A stretch of DNA of 64,000 nt from Parvularcula sp038749595 (lineage in GTDB: Bacteria; Pseudomonadota; Alphaproteobacteria; Caulobacterales; Parvularculaceae), in assembly GCA_038749595.1 (NCBI GenBank), contig JBCDHW010000008.1:62001-126000 (forward strand), given 5' to 3'. Each line of letters begins with the position of its first letter. Position 1 is the stretch's first letter. This document shows, in pieces, positions 8,076 to 16,677 of this stretch. The position numbers were made by a program, and so were the translations under genes. The notes below the pieces were generated by a model that had not been told where the DNA came from, made no database searches, and worked only from the letters and a program-made list of their open reading frames with translations.

Positions 8076-8821
8076 GCGCCTCGCTTCTGACGATTGACGA
8101 AGGCGGCGTAGTCCTCCGCCGTGTCGATCCCCGGTGACGCGCGATCCACCATCATCACCGCGATCCGCTGCCCGGCCTCCAGTGCGCGAAGCTGCTCAAG
8201 GCTTTCGGTTTTCTCAAGTTCAGACGGTGTCATCTCGGCAAAGTGCTGAAGGCTTTCCGGTGCAAACCCGTAGAGCCCGATATGCATCTTAGGCTGGTGC
8301 GCGCGGGTGCGGGGAAAGGGCATGACGGAGCGCGAGAAGTACAATGCGTCTTCGCTTTGTCCGCCTGTTGCGGTGGTCACAACTTTGACCGTATTAGGAT
8401 TGTCTCGGTCCAGATCATCGGGAAACGGACACGCGAGGGTTGAGATAAACGCCGGACGCGGATCACCCATCGCCGCCATGTGACCGTCAATCAGCTTACG
8501 GATATTGTCTGGCTCGACCTCGGGCTCATCACCCTGACAGTTGATGACCATGGAGGCATCGCGGCCCTGGGCAGCCTCGGCAACGCGGACTGTTCCCGAC
8601 TGGTGCGCGGGGTTTGTCATCACTGCTTCGGCGCCAAACCCTTGCGCGGCGCTGAGAATATCGGCGTGGTCGGTCGCGATGATCACATCGACGCCATCGA
8701 CTTGGCGACACGCTTCCCACGTATGCTGAACAAGCGGCTTACCGGTCTCGGCAAGCAGCATTTTGCCTTTCAAGCGCTCTGAGCCGAAGCGGGCAGGAAT
8801 AACGATCAGCGGACGGCTCAT
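8072..8821 (-). CDS. kdsB: 3-deoxy-manno-octulosonate cytidylyltransferase
   Basis: KdsB activates KDO with CTP to give CMP-KDO for lipid A core synthesis, in the cytoplasm. The 249-residue length is standard. The nucleotide-binding start IPARFGSERLKGKML and the INCQGDEPEV metal-site motif near residue 95 are clear, followed by YFSRSVMPFPR and the C-terminal GIDTAEDYAAF. The start overlaps the end of the VanZ-like gene as ATGA, so the two are probably co-translated in an envelope operon with the GalE-like gene. Confidence 0.95.
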   Translation of the reverse strand: MSRPLIVIPARFGSERLKGKMLLAETGKPLVQHTWEACRQVDGVDVIIATDHADILSAAQGFGAEAVMTNPAHQSGTVRVAEAAQGRDASMVINCQGDEPEVEPDNIRKLIDGHMAAMGDPRPAFISTLACPFPDDLDRDNPNTVKVVTTATGGQSEDALYFSRSVMPFPRTRAHQPKMHIGLYGFAPESLQHFAEMTPSELEKTESLEQLRALEAGQRIAVMMVDRASPGIDTAEDYAAFVNRQKRGA

Positions 8822-9234
8822 GGGCGCTCTCTAAAAATGATGCGGCCTGCAGATAGCGCCCCGGCGAGCCCTGCGAAAGCCCCCAGCGCATTGGCCGTCA
8901 TATCGGCCCAAGAAGCGGTGCGATCAGGCGTCAGGCTCTGTAACAGTTCGAACATGCCGCCATAGGCGAGTGCTCCGAGCAAAACCCAGACCCGCGCGGG
9001 CCGTGATTGAAAACCGACGCCTGCCATCCCCACGAGAGCCGTATACGCAAGGAAATGGCCGACTTTGTCCGTCTGCTCTGCATCGCCGAGAAAAACCTCA
9101 GCAAACCAGGCCAGTAAAGCGGGGCCGGGAGCGTCGGGATCTGCGACAGGTTTCAAGGACAGCCAAGCAATGGCCACGGCGATGATGACGGTGAAGACCC
9201 TCGCTGCGCGCTGGACGCTGCGCAGGTTAGGCAT
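8818..9234 (-). CDS. VanZ-like family membrane protein
   Basis: A 138-residue membrane protein with about four hydrophobic segments. It has the family hallmarks DKVGHFLAYTALVG (about residues 58-71) and SWADMTANALGAFAG (about 110-124). VanZ-like proteins are common in envelope gene clusters; their biochemical role is mostly unknown and this one should not be read as teicoplanin resistance. Its start overlaps the GalE-like gene by 8 bases (ATGCCTAA) and its end overlaps kdsB by 4, a tightly coupled three-gene operon. Confidence 0.8.
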   Translation of the reverse strand: MPNLRSVQRAARVFTVIIAVAIAWLSLKPVADPDAPGPALLAWFAEVFLGDAEQTDKVGHFLAYTALVGMAGVGFQSRPARVWVLLGALAYGGMFELLQSLTPDRTASWADMTANALGAFAGLAGALSAGRIIFRERP

Positions 9235-10198
9235 GCTCTTTGCCGTGTCGGGTTTCCCAGGCGATCGCGGTACGGATGATCAAGTCGAGGTCGTTAAACT
9301 GTGGCCGCCAACCGAGCAGTGTACGGATGGCTGCTGTATCGGCAATCAGCTGAGGCGGGTCGCCGGCGCGGCGTCCCTCAACAACCACGGGGAGGGGCGA
9401 ACCGGTCACCCGCTCGACCGACTGGATGACGTCGTGCACAGACGCGCCTTCGCCGTAGCCGCAATTGAGTGTGACGGGGCCGCCGCCGTTGCGCAGATAT
9501 TCAACCGCGTCGAGGTGGGCCGAGGCCACATCGGCCACGTGGACGTAGTCGCGGATCGCCGTGCCGTCAGGTGTGTCGTAATCGTTGCCGTAGATTTTCA
9601 GCGGTCCGTCGCGCCGGCCAATGGCGATCCGCGTGGCGGCGGTGATCAAGTGCTTGGGCGCATCGCTCTCGCCTCCGCGCCCTTCAAGATCCGCACCCGC
9701 CGCATTGAAGTAGCGAAGAATAGCGAAGGGTAGGGCGTGCCCTTGGCACACATCGTGGACCATCCGTTCGGCGCTGCGCGCCGCTGCGCCCAAGGGGGAA
9801 ATCGGATCGAGATCTGCGCCTTCGGGGACGGGGATGGTCTTGGGTGTTCCGTAGACGGATGCTGTCGACGACAACACAAATGTCTGTACGCCGCCTTCGA
9901 TCGACGCGCGCAGAACGCTCATCAGTGGGCAGAGCACTGTTTCAAACGCTTCGAGCGGCTCCTTCAGCGACCTCGCCACCGTGCCCCGTTGCGGCAGGTG
10001 GATCACATCGGTCACGCCTTGCGCTTTGAAAAACGCCAGGACTGCGGCACTGGTCGAAAGATCGATCTGGTGGATGTCGCTTGGTGCTGGAGAGCCAAGA
10101 TCATCGATGCCGACATGGTCATGCCCACGGTCGGCGAGAGACAACAGCATTTGCCGCCCCTCGTAGCTTGACGCTCCGATCACTGCGATGCGTGCCAT
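9227..10198 (-). CDS. GalE-like extended SDR lacking the catalytic Tyr and Lys
   Basis: Overall the 323-residue protein follows UDP-glucose 4-epimerase: SSTASVYG near residues 100-107, LRYFNAAGAD near 161-170, a DYVHVADVA block near 217-225 and the RAGDPP substrate loop. Two functional sites are changed. The YxxxK catalytic pair, expected after 'ISP', reads LGAAA (Tyr replaced by Leu136, Lys by Ala140). The nucleotide-binding GxxGxxG reads GASSYEG. Epimerase chemistry by the known mechanism is therefore unlikely, while sugar-nucleotide or NAD binding may persist. AAGGAA precedes the ATG. It leads the operon with VanZ-like and kdsB. It may be a regulatory or structural paralogue of a true GalE elsewhere. 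Confidence 0.8.
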   Translation of the reverse strand: MARIAVIGASSYEGRQMLLSLADRGHDHVGIDDLGSPAPSDIHQIDLSTSAAVLAFFKAQGVTDVIHLPQRGTVARSLKEPLEAFETVLCPLMSVLRASIEGGVQTFVLSSTASVYGTPKTIPVPEGADLDPISPLGAAARSAERMVHDVCQGHALPFAILRYFNAAGADLEGRGGESDAPKHLITAATRIAIGRRDGPLKIYGNDYDTPDGTAIRDYVHVADVASAHLDAVEYLRNGGGPVTLNCGYGEGASVHDVIQSVERVTGSPLPVVVEGRRAGDPPQLIADTAAIRTLLGWRPQFNDLDLIIRTAIAWETRHGKEHA

Positions 10199-10293
10199 AA
10201 AGGCGTTCCTTGAGACGGAGCATCTATGTAATCGCGATTTCGGTCCCAGGCAAAGCGGTTACCGCATCGGTTTAGAGAAATTCGCCTACTCTT

Positions 10294-12771
10294 TTATCGG
10301 CTGAGCGGAACCGGCCGCCAGGCAGCCGCGCGCGTTTCCATCGAGGTGCGCACTTGGTCGGGAAGCAGCGCCGCCACCAGATCAGCGTCAGAGAGTGCCG
10401 ATGTATCTCCGCGAAGCTCAGCCAGGCGGAACCAATAATAGCTCTCGGCGGCACTGCGCTGACCCTCAGGAAGCCAGGCGTTGTCCGGATTATAGAGGGT
10501 GCCAAGGTTGACCATGGCTTTCGGATAACCAGCTTGAGCCGCGCGGGTGAACCCGCTGATCGCGGCAGCAATATCGACTGGACCGCCGATGCCTTTGATG
10601 TCGAGATAGGCCAATCGGTTGACGGACGGCACGTGGCCATTGTCAGCGGCGGCATTGAACCAACGCCGCGCAGCCAAGCCGTTTTTGATCACGGGACCGC
10701 CTGAGAGATAGAGCTCAGCCAAGTCGTGCTGGGCCACGGAGATGCCGCCCTCAGCCGCTTCGGTGAGAAGCGCGACGCCGCGTTCCCTTTCGGCCTCCGT
10801 CGTCCCCGTCGCGATGAGCTCTTTGCCTTCTGCGTAGAGCGCCGGGAGGCTTTTGACGGGCTCGCGGGAGACAGCAGCGGGTGCAGGGGCCTGCTGCGCT
10901 GGCGCCGCCGCTTCGATAACCATGGGCTCCATGTCGTCGGGCGCGGTGAAACGCAGAGCTGCGAAGATGATGACCGATACAGCGATGGCGATCAGGACCC
11001 AACCGAGGGCGGGGTTGTTTTCCACATCGGTCGAGAAGCGGTTGCGTAGGCCTCCGGTGAAGCCGTCGCCGCTACCCCAACCGCGGCGGTCGGTCTCGTC
11101 TTCTGAGAACAAGGGATCGCGCTCAAAACCGTCGATAGGTTCGGAGGGCCGGTCATCGCCGTTGCTAGGCGGGGTCCACTCCGCCGACGCGGAAGGAGCG
11201 CTCGCCGCAGAAGCGGGTGCAAGATCGCGGAGCGGTGCTTTTGGCGTCTCAAAAAGCGCAGCGGGCGGCGTGCCGGGAAAGGAATCCGCATCGGGGTCGA
11301 TCCGCGTTTCTTCAAGCGCGGGCGGTTCATCGTGAGCGTTTGGCTGCGATGACAGCACCGGGGCTGCCGCTGGTGCAGGCGCGTCGACGAAAGCTGCGCC
11401 GTAATAGCTTTGGTCCAAAGCGACATTGCCGATGGCCATCGTGCCTGGGCCGGTGAGCCCACCGAAGGGCGGCGCAAGCTGGGTCGCGCGGGCTTCGGGG
11501 TCTTGTCCGGGATCGTCTTTGCCCTTGGGTTCCGGTGTCGAAGCAAAGCCAAGGGGATCGTCAAACGGCCGGTCAAACGGATCATCGCTCTCGACGGAAG
11601 GTGCCGTTGGACCCGGTTGCGGCGCCGTGGGTGCTGCCGCGTCGACGGGGTCGGGGGTGGGATCTGGCTGCGGCGCTTTCGCCCTCGCCTTGTCCGTTGA
11701 TGTCGCGCTGGTTGAGACGTGACCTTCCAGGCGATCGACCACAGCGGAGAACGCGCCCTGAACGGCATCCATCCGTTTTTCCGCTTCAGCCACCGATTGG
11801 CGTACGGTTTCGGCGCTTGGTTTGCCTTGGTTCAGGGAACCCGCCTCGATCTGCTCGCGCAGGGTGTCGAGGGATTGCGCGACGCGGCTGATGCCCTCAG
11901 CGCTGCGTTGCTCGCCAGCCTCGATTTTGTCCTGAAGCTTATCGACCGAGCTTTCGAGGGTGCGGATCTGGTCGCTGGTGCGTTTAATCTCACTGCCCAG
12001 CAGGCGGAGATTGTTGCTCGTCCGCTCGATGAATGTTTCGTCGTGACTTTCGGCGGCCTTACGGGCCACGCCGAGAGCTTCGCCGACCCGCTCCTCGGTC
12101 GCGGCGACCCGCTCGGTGGTTTTGTCGATCGCTTCCAGGAGGTCGCCGATTTCGGAGCGCAGATCGTCGTCGTCCGCATCCAGCCGCGTCTTCAATTCAT
12201 CGAGAATGTCTTCGTTGCGCGCCAGCCGCTCTTCGGTCTCATCGCGCGAGGCTTCGACCTGCTCCACCAACGTCGAGAGCGCACGTTCGAGCGCCTTGAG
12301 GCTGTCGACCCAGCTGCGCTTCTCGCCGTGCCCTTCCAGGCGGTCGAGCCGCTCGGCTATCTCGGCAATGTCTTCACTATCAACACCGAGGCCTTCTGGC
12401 GTTGTCCGTTCGAGTCGCTTGATCCGCTCGAAAACCGTTTCGAGCCCTTTGTTCAGGCCACCCATCGCTTCACGCGACTGGATATCAGCCACCTGCATGC
12501 TCTTCTCAGCAGCGCTGATCCGATCAGTGAGCCGATTGAGGCTGCCGATCACGTCCCGAAGCTGGTCCGTGGTGACGCCCGAGACCACGCTGGGATCAGG
12601 CTCGCGCGGGGCTTCGCCGTATCCGGCTTCGTCGAGACCCTTTTCGCGGATCATCGCCGTCATCCACTCGCCAAGCGTCATGCCCTGGCGCTTCGCCAGC
12701 TCTTTCGCGACGGAGCGCGCGTCAGCGTCAATGCCTTTGACACTCCAGGGGACGTTGGATTTCGCGCTCAT
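10294..12771 (-). CDS. PodJ-like polar localization factor (coiled coil, TM, Sel1 repeats)
   Basis: An 825-residue protein with PodJ architecture. The N-terminus PWSVKGIDADARSVAKELAK plus MTLGEWM matches the conserved start of alphaproteobacterial PodJ. Residues about 60-350 are a long, heptad-rich coiled coil; about 355-580 are Pro/Ala-rich and disordered; one membrane helix follows (ALGWVLIAIAVSVIIFAAL, about 594-612); the periplasmic part holds three or so Sel1 repeats (about 665-790). In Caulobacter PodJ organises the new pole for flagellum and pili assembly. The C-terminal peptidoglycan-binding domain of Caulobacter PodJ is absent here. I chose ATG 12771 because AAGGAA lies just upstream and homology begins there. 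Confidence 0.82.
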   Translation of the reverse strand: MSAKSNVPWSVKGIDADARSVAKELAKRQGMTLGEWMTAMIREKGLDEAGYGEAPREPDPSVVSGVTTDQLRDVIGSLNRLTDRISAAEKSMQVADIQSREAMGGLNKGLETVFERIKRLERTTPEGLGVDSEDIAEIAERLDRLEGHGEKRSWVDSLKALERALSTLVEQVEASRDETEERLARNEDILDELKTRLDADDDDLRSEIGDLLEAIDKTTERVAATEERVGEALGVARKAAESHDETFIERTSNNLRLLGSEIKRTSDQIRTLESSVDKLQDKIEAGEQRSAEGISRVAQSLDTLREQIEAGSLNQGKPSAETVRQSVAEAEKRMDAVQGAFSAVVDRLEGHVSTSATSTDKARAKAPQPDPTPDPVDAAAPTAPQPGPTAPSVESDDPFDRPFDDPLGFASTPEPKGKDDPGQDPEARATQLAPPFGGLTGPGTMAIGNVALDQSYYGAAFVDAPAPAAAPVLSSQPNAHDEPPALEETRIDPDADSFPGTPPAALFETPKAPLRDLAPASAASAPSASAEWTPPSNGDDRPSEPIDGFERDPLFSEDETDRRGWGSGDGFTGGLRNRFSTDVENNPALGWVLIAIAVSVIIFAALRFTAPDDMEPMVIEAAAPAQQAPAPAAVSREPVKSLPALYAEGKELIATGTTEAERERGVALLTEAAEGGISVAQHDLAELYLSGGPVIKNGLAARRWFNAAADNGHVPSVNRLAYLDIKGIGGPVDIAAAISGFTRAAQAGYPKAMVNLGTLYNPDNAWLPEGQRSAAESYYWFRLAELRGDTSALSDADLVAALLPDQVRTSMETRAAAWRPVPLSR

Positions 12772-13108
12772 TGCGTTCCTTGTCGGACCACGGCCAACGT
12801 CGCTAAATCGCGGAGTCGACACACCTTCTTCACTTGGCGATAACCGTTAGGCTGATTTCAACCGTTGGTGAAGACGCCTGCTTAACAAACTCCTAAAAGT
12901 CGTCACCGCGATCAACCATGTCGCGTAGATTTGACGGCGCACACGGATAGGGCGTGATCGCTTTGAGCAGACGGTCGACGTTGGCTCTGCTGCCTTGCAA
13001 CAATTCGCGACGCTTCGCGTCTTTGCATCTGCGAAATTTCCCGCTTACGAAACGCACAAAAGGGAAACGGTCTCTCGCGTATGCAGGGACCAGAGTAGGA
13101 GGACCCCC
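12772..13108. promoter_or_regulatory. Divergent promoter region with CtrA-like site
   Basis: This 337-base stretch separates the PodJ-like gene from the acyl-CoA dehydrogenase and must carry promoters for both. At 12882-12896 the sequence TTAA-CAAACTC-CTAA matches seven of eight bases of the CtrA consensus TTAA-N7-TTAA. The heptamer AACCGTT appears twice (around 12842 and 12870). A strong ribosome site, TAGGAGGA, sits just before the dehydrogenase ATG. No further gene is evident. Confidence 0.35.
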
Positions 13109-14896
13109 ATGCCAGTGTATGAAGCGCCCATCCGGGATATGCAGTTCTTACTGCATGACGTTTTGAAGCTGCAAAACTACGCGAACCTGCCCGGCTTTGC
13201 CGATGCGGATCGCGACACGATCGATGCAATTCTCGAAGAGTCCGGCAAGTGGCACCGCGATGTTCTTGCGCCGCTCAACCGTGTTGGTGACCTTGAAGGC
13301 GCCCAGCGCCAAGAAGACGGCTCGGTGAAAACGCCGACGGGCTTCAAAGAGGCGTACGACCAGTATTGCGAAGCTGGCTTCGGCGCGCTCGCCATGGATC
13401 CGGAATACGGCGGCTCGGGTATGCCGATCACGCTCGCGCTCGCGATCAACGAGATGAGCTCGGCCGCTAACCAAGCCTTCGCGATGTATCCTGGCCTCGC
13501 CGCGGGCGCATGGCGCGCGATCCATGCCGCTGCGTCCGACGAGCAGAAGCAGAAATATCTGCCGAAGATGACGTCAGGCGAGTGGACGGGCACTATGAAC
13601 CTGACCGAGCCGCAGTGCGGCACGGATCTGGGCCTCATCCGCACGAAAGCTGTTCCGCAGGCGGACGGCACCTACAAGATCAGTGGCCAGAAGATCTGGA
13701 TTTCCGCTGGTGAGCACGACATGGCGGACAACATCATCCACCTTGTCCTCGCACGGATCGAAGGTGCGCCGGAAGGCATCAAGGGCATCTCGCTCTTCAT
13801 CGTGCCCAAGTTCATGGTCAACGATGACGGATCGCTCGGTGAACGGAACAGTGTCTCGTGCGGCGGCCTCGAAGAGAAAATGGGCATCCACGGCAACGCG
13901 ACTTGCGTGATGAACTATGACGATGCGACCGGCTTCCTCGTCGGGCCTGAGAATAAAGGCATGCGCGCCATGTTCGTGATGATGAACGAAGCACGCCTCG
14001 GCGTCGGCGTTCAGGGTTACGCGGCTGCTGAGGTGGCGATGCAGAACGCAGCGGCGTTTGCCCGTGATCGGTTGCAGTCTCGCTCCGTGACCGGAGCAAA
14101 AGCGCCCGAGAAGCCTGCGGACCCGATCATCGTCCACCCCGACGTACGCCGTATGCTGATGGACACTCGGGCGTTCGTTGAAGGGGCACGCGCGCTGACC
14201 TACTGGGCCGCCCTGCACGAGGACATGAGCCACAAAGCGCCCGAGGAGGCTGACCGGCAAAAGTCCAGCGATTACATGGCGCTGCTGACGCCGGTGATCA
14301 AAGCCTATATGACCGACAAAGGTTCTCAGGGTGCGAACGATAGCCTCCAGGTCTTTGGCGGTTCGGGCTATTGCGAAGAGTGGGGCATGAGCCAGTTCGT
14401 CCGTGATGTGCGGATCGCGCTGATCTACGAAGGCACCAACGGCATCCAGGCCCTCGACCTCGTTGGCCGTAAGCTGATGGCCGAAGGTGGCCGCTATTGG
14501 CAAACCTTCTTTAAAGAGATCGATGAGTGGTGTGCTGATAATAAAGGATCGAGCGCTGATCTCGACGGCTACATCGATCAGGTCCTCGCCGCGAAAGCTG
14601 AGCTCCAAGAAGCGACCCAGTGGCTCGGCATGAATGCCATGAAGGACTTTGACCAGGCCGGCGCCGCGTCACACGACTACCTCCACCTCTTTGGTCTCGT
14701 CGCTATCGGCTACATGTGGCTGATGATGACCAAGGAGGCACAGGATCGGGCCGAGGACAATGATCCGTTCTACAAGAACAAACTGATCACAGCACGCTAC
14801 TTCTTCGAACGTGTGCTGATCGAAAGCTCGATGCACCTGGCCAAGGTCAAAACCGGCACCAGCTCGATGATGGAGCTAGAAGCCGAAGCGTTCTGA
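13109..14896 (+). CDS. Acyl-CoA dehydrogenase, long FadE-like form
   Basis: A 595-residue flavoprotein that oxidises acyl-CoA to trans-2-enoyl-CoA in beta-oxidation. The length, about 200 residues longer than short/medium-chain enzymes, and the C-terminal extension after residue 470 fit the large bacterial family starting 'M..Y.AP..D..F.L'. Visible motifs include MNLTEPQCGTDLG (about 165-177), KIWISAGEHDM, and the FGGSGY and RIALIYEGTNGIQA blocks (about 415-450) of the FAD/substrate site. TAGGAGGA lies 7 bases before the chosen ATG. It ends at a bidirectional terminator. Redox partner and chain length are not readable. Confidence 0.93.
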   Translation: MPVYEAPIRDMQFLLHDVLKLQNYANLPGFADADRDTIDAILEESGKWHRDVLAPLNRVGDLEGAQRQEDGSVKTPTGFKEAYDQYCEAGFGALAMDPEYGGSGMPITLALAINEMSSAANQAFAMYPGLAAGAWRAIHAAASDEQKQKYLPKMTSGEWTGTMNLTEPQCGTDLGLIRTKAVPQADGTYKISGQKIWISAGEHDMADNIIHLVLARIEGAPEGIKGISLFIVPKFMVNDDGSLGERNSVSCGGLEEKMGIHGNATCVMNYDDATGFLVGPENKGMRAMFVMMNEARLGVGVQGYAAAEVAMQNAAAFARDRLQSRSVTGAKAPEKPADPIIVHPDVRRMLMDTRAFVEGARALTYWAALHEDMSHKAPEEADRQKSSDYMALLTPVIKAYMTDKGSQGANDSLQVFGGSGYCEEWGMSQFVRDVRIALIYEGTNGIQALDLVGRKLMAEGGRYWQTFFKEIDEWCADNKGSSADLDGYIDQVLAAKAELQEATQWLGMNAMKDFDQAGAASHDYLHLFGLVAIGYMWLMMTKEAQDRAEDNDPFYKNKLITARYFFERVLIESSMHLAKVKTGTSSMMELEAEAF

Positions 14897-14927
14897 TCCG
14901 AGAAAAGAACGTGTAATGAATAAAAAA

Positions 14928-14951
14928 AGCCCGGAGCTTTCGCTCCGGGCT
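14928..14951. terminator. Bidirectional intrinsic terminator
   Basis: A 10-bp stem AGCCCGGAGC/GCTCCGGGCT with loop TTTC is flanked by an A-run before and T-run after. It serves the acyl-CoA dehydrogenase on the plus strand and the coiled-coil flagellin-like gene on the minus strand. Confidence 0.9.
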
Positions 14952-14984
14952 TTTTCGCGCTGGTGGAAAATGGCGCAGAGTTGA

Positions 14985-16406
14985 TCACTCTGTTCCGACG
15001 CTGGATTCCTCAAGTTCTTCAACGCGTTGGCCCGAAGTGCCTTCGTTTGCTTCAGAGCGTGGCTCGAACAGCGCAAGCACACCCGGCCGCCCTTCGTCGC
15101 TGAACAGGCGATTGAGCCCGTCGAGCTTACCGAGCATTGCCGCAGCCGCGCGCGCCGCAGACTGGTCATCGAGACCCTTGTCGATCCGGCGCTCGACCGC
15201 ATCATCGAGACGCGCCGTGATCTGACCAAACAGGCCGCCTTGCCGTTCGATCGTGCCTGAAATCCGATCGAGCTGACCGTCGAGGCGATCCAGGCGTTCC
15301 CGTCCAGCTTCGATCAGTGCACGTGCGCCTTCCGTGTCGCCCGCGGCCACCCGGTCGGCAATTTGCGAGACCAGCCCTTCAAAACCTTGAGCTGGCGCCG
15401 GGCCTTCCGGCGCAACTTCGACCGTACGCGTATCAACCACTTCGTTCACCCGGCCGTTGGCGGTGACCCGATCAAGTCGGTCGGTGGTCCGCGTGATCCG
15501 CTCCTGCGTGCTGGTGATGCGGTCAGTCGTCTTCGTTAGACGTTCGTTCACTGCAGTGATCCGTTCACCGAGGGTCCCCAGACGCTCTGTGACAGCGTCC
15601 CGCCGCTCGGCTACCCGGTCGAGGCGCGCCTCAATACGGGCCTGACGATCAGGGGTCAGGCGGCCACGGTCCGCAAGGTTCGTCAGGCGATCGTTCAGCC
15701 GCTGTTCAATCGCATCGAACCGCGCAACGCGATCTTGCAGTTTGGTCTGACGCGCGTCCAACCGGTCGACCCGTGCCTGGAGGCGGTCTTGGCGATCTTC
15801 AAGCCGGGTCTCTCTTTCCTGAAGACGATCAATCCGTCCCGTGAGCTTTTCGCCCAGGGTGACATCGACGGTTTCCGTCCGCGGCTTAGCGGCGTCAATC
15901 TCCGCCTGCGTCGCCGACAGCCCCGTCGTTTGGAAGCTCAGTTGCCGGAAGTCGTATCCCGCGCCGCTTTTGTCGAAGCCGAACGTGACCGTGAGCTCAC
16001 TTCCTTCGCTCAGGAGGTTGGTCCCGCGAAATGATCCTTGTGCGATCGATTGCGCAGCCTTGCTCTCGAGCATATCGAAAGAGCCCTTGAGGGCAGCGCT
16101 CGGTGCGCCGCTCTCTGCTGCGCCAACGAGGGCCTCGGCTTTGTCAAGGATACCGCCGAGGCGTTCCGCACCGACCCGCGCCGAAGCGAGGCTACCTGTC
16201 GCGGTGGTCAGACTGTCCGCTAACGTCCTAAAAATCGCCCGTTCCGTGCGCACTGCTCCAGATACCGAGAAAAAGCTAGCGACGTTGCCGCGTGTGTTCG
16301 AGGCGCGCGCTCCGGTGACCACGTCACCAAACTTTGCGTTGTTCGGTCTCGTTTGTGAAAATTGCTGCAGCGCAGAGCGCGCCTGTACGTTGCCGAAAAG
16401 GGACAT
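14985..16406 (-). CDS. Flagellin-like protein with long coiled-coil domain and no flagellin C-terminus
   Basis: Residues 1-160 resemble the flagellin N-terminal domain: the ASFFSVSGAVRTERAIFRTL stretch aligns in position with AFFLVSNTTRSDIAVL of the neighbouring flagellin, and FRGTNLLSEG (about 126-135) matches the flagellin FQGTNLL motif. From about 185 to 315 the sequence is a heptad array rich in DRL/ERx (RLQERETRLEDRQDRL and similar). A second helical block covers about 340-445, and an acidic tail ends the protein. The Arg-Thr-SLVL-LFQ end found in both neighbouring flagellins is missing, so normal filament polymerisation is doubtful. It could be a filament-associated, cap or chaperone-like protein. 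It lies in a cluster of three flagellin relatives. Confidence 0.7.
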   Translation of the reverse strand: MSLFGNVQARSALQQFSQTRPNNAKFGDVVTGARASNTRGNVASFFSVSGAVRTERAIFRTLADSLTTATGSLASARVGAERLGGILDKAEALVGAAESGAPSAALKGSFDMLESKAAQSIAQGSFRGTNLLSEGSELTVTFGFDKSGAGYDFRQLSFQTTGLSATQAEIDAAKPRTETVDVTLGEKLTGRIDRLQERETRLEDRQDRLQARVDRLDARQTKLQDRVARFDAIEQRLNDRLTNLADRGRLTPDRQARIEARLDRVAERRDAVTERLGTLGERITAVNERLTKTTDRITSTQERITRTTDRLDRVTANGRVNEVVDTRTVEVAPEGPAPAQGFEGLVSQIADRVAAGDTEGARALIEAGRERLDRLDGQLDRISGTIERQGGLFGQITARLDDAVERRIDKGLDDQSAARAAAAMLGKLDGLNRLFSDEGRPGVLALFEPRSEANEGTSGQRVEELEESSVGTE

Positions 16407-16677
16407 AATCCCTGTGTCCTTCCACCATCAGACGCCCCGCAGCGCCCCAACTGTTGGGCGCAAAGTGTTAAAGAGTAGTATCTTATGACAATTTGGATCA
16501 AAATTTGGCGTAGAAATAGATAATGTCGTATTCATGGTAAAATATTATTTTGCTTTACCCAGAATGAATACTTTCTCTATTGCATAACTCTCTACCGCTG
16601 GTCGCTGTCTCACGCCATCGCCGGGAACACTTATCTGGGCTAGAACGGCGTCTGCAATGGATATGGGAGGCTCCAGT

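Noticed and set aside
11719..12843. Long open frame antisense to the PodJ-like gene
   Set aside because: It is a high-GC shadow of a coding strand with codon bias; no homology or ribosome site, and the opposite strand has a clear family match.
13574..14608. Antisense open frame of 344 codons over the acyl-CoA dehydrogenase
   Set aside because: It lies entirely inside a well-supported enzyme gene and has no recognisable domain.
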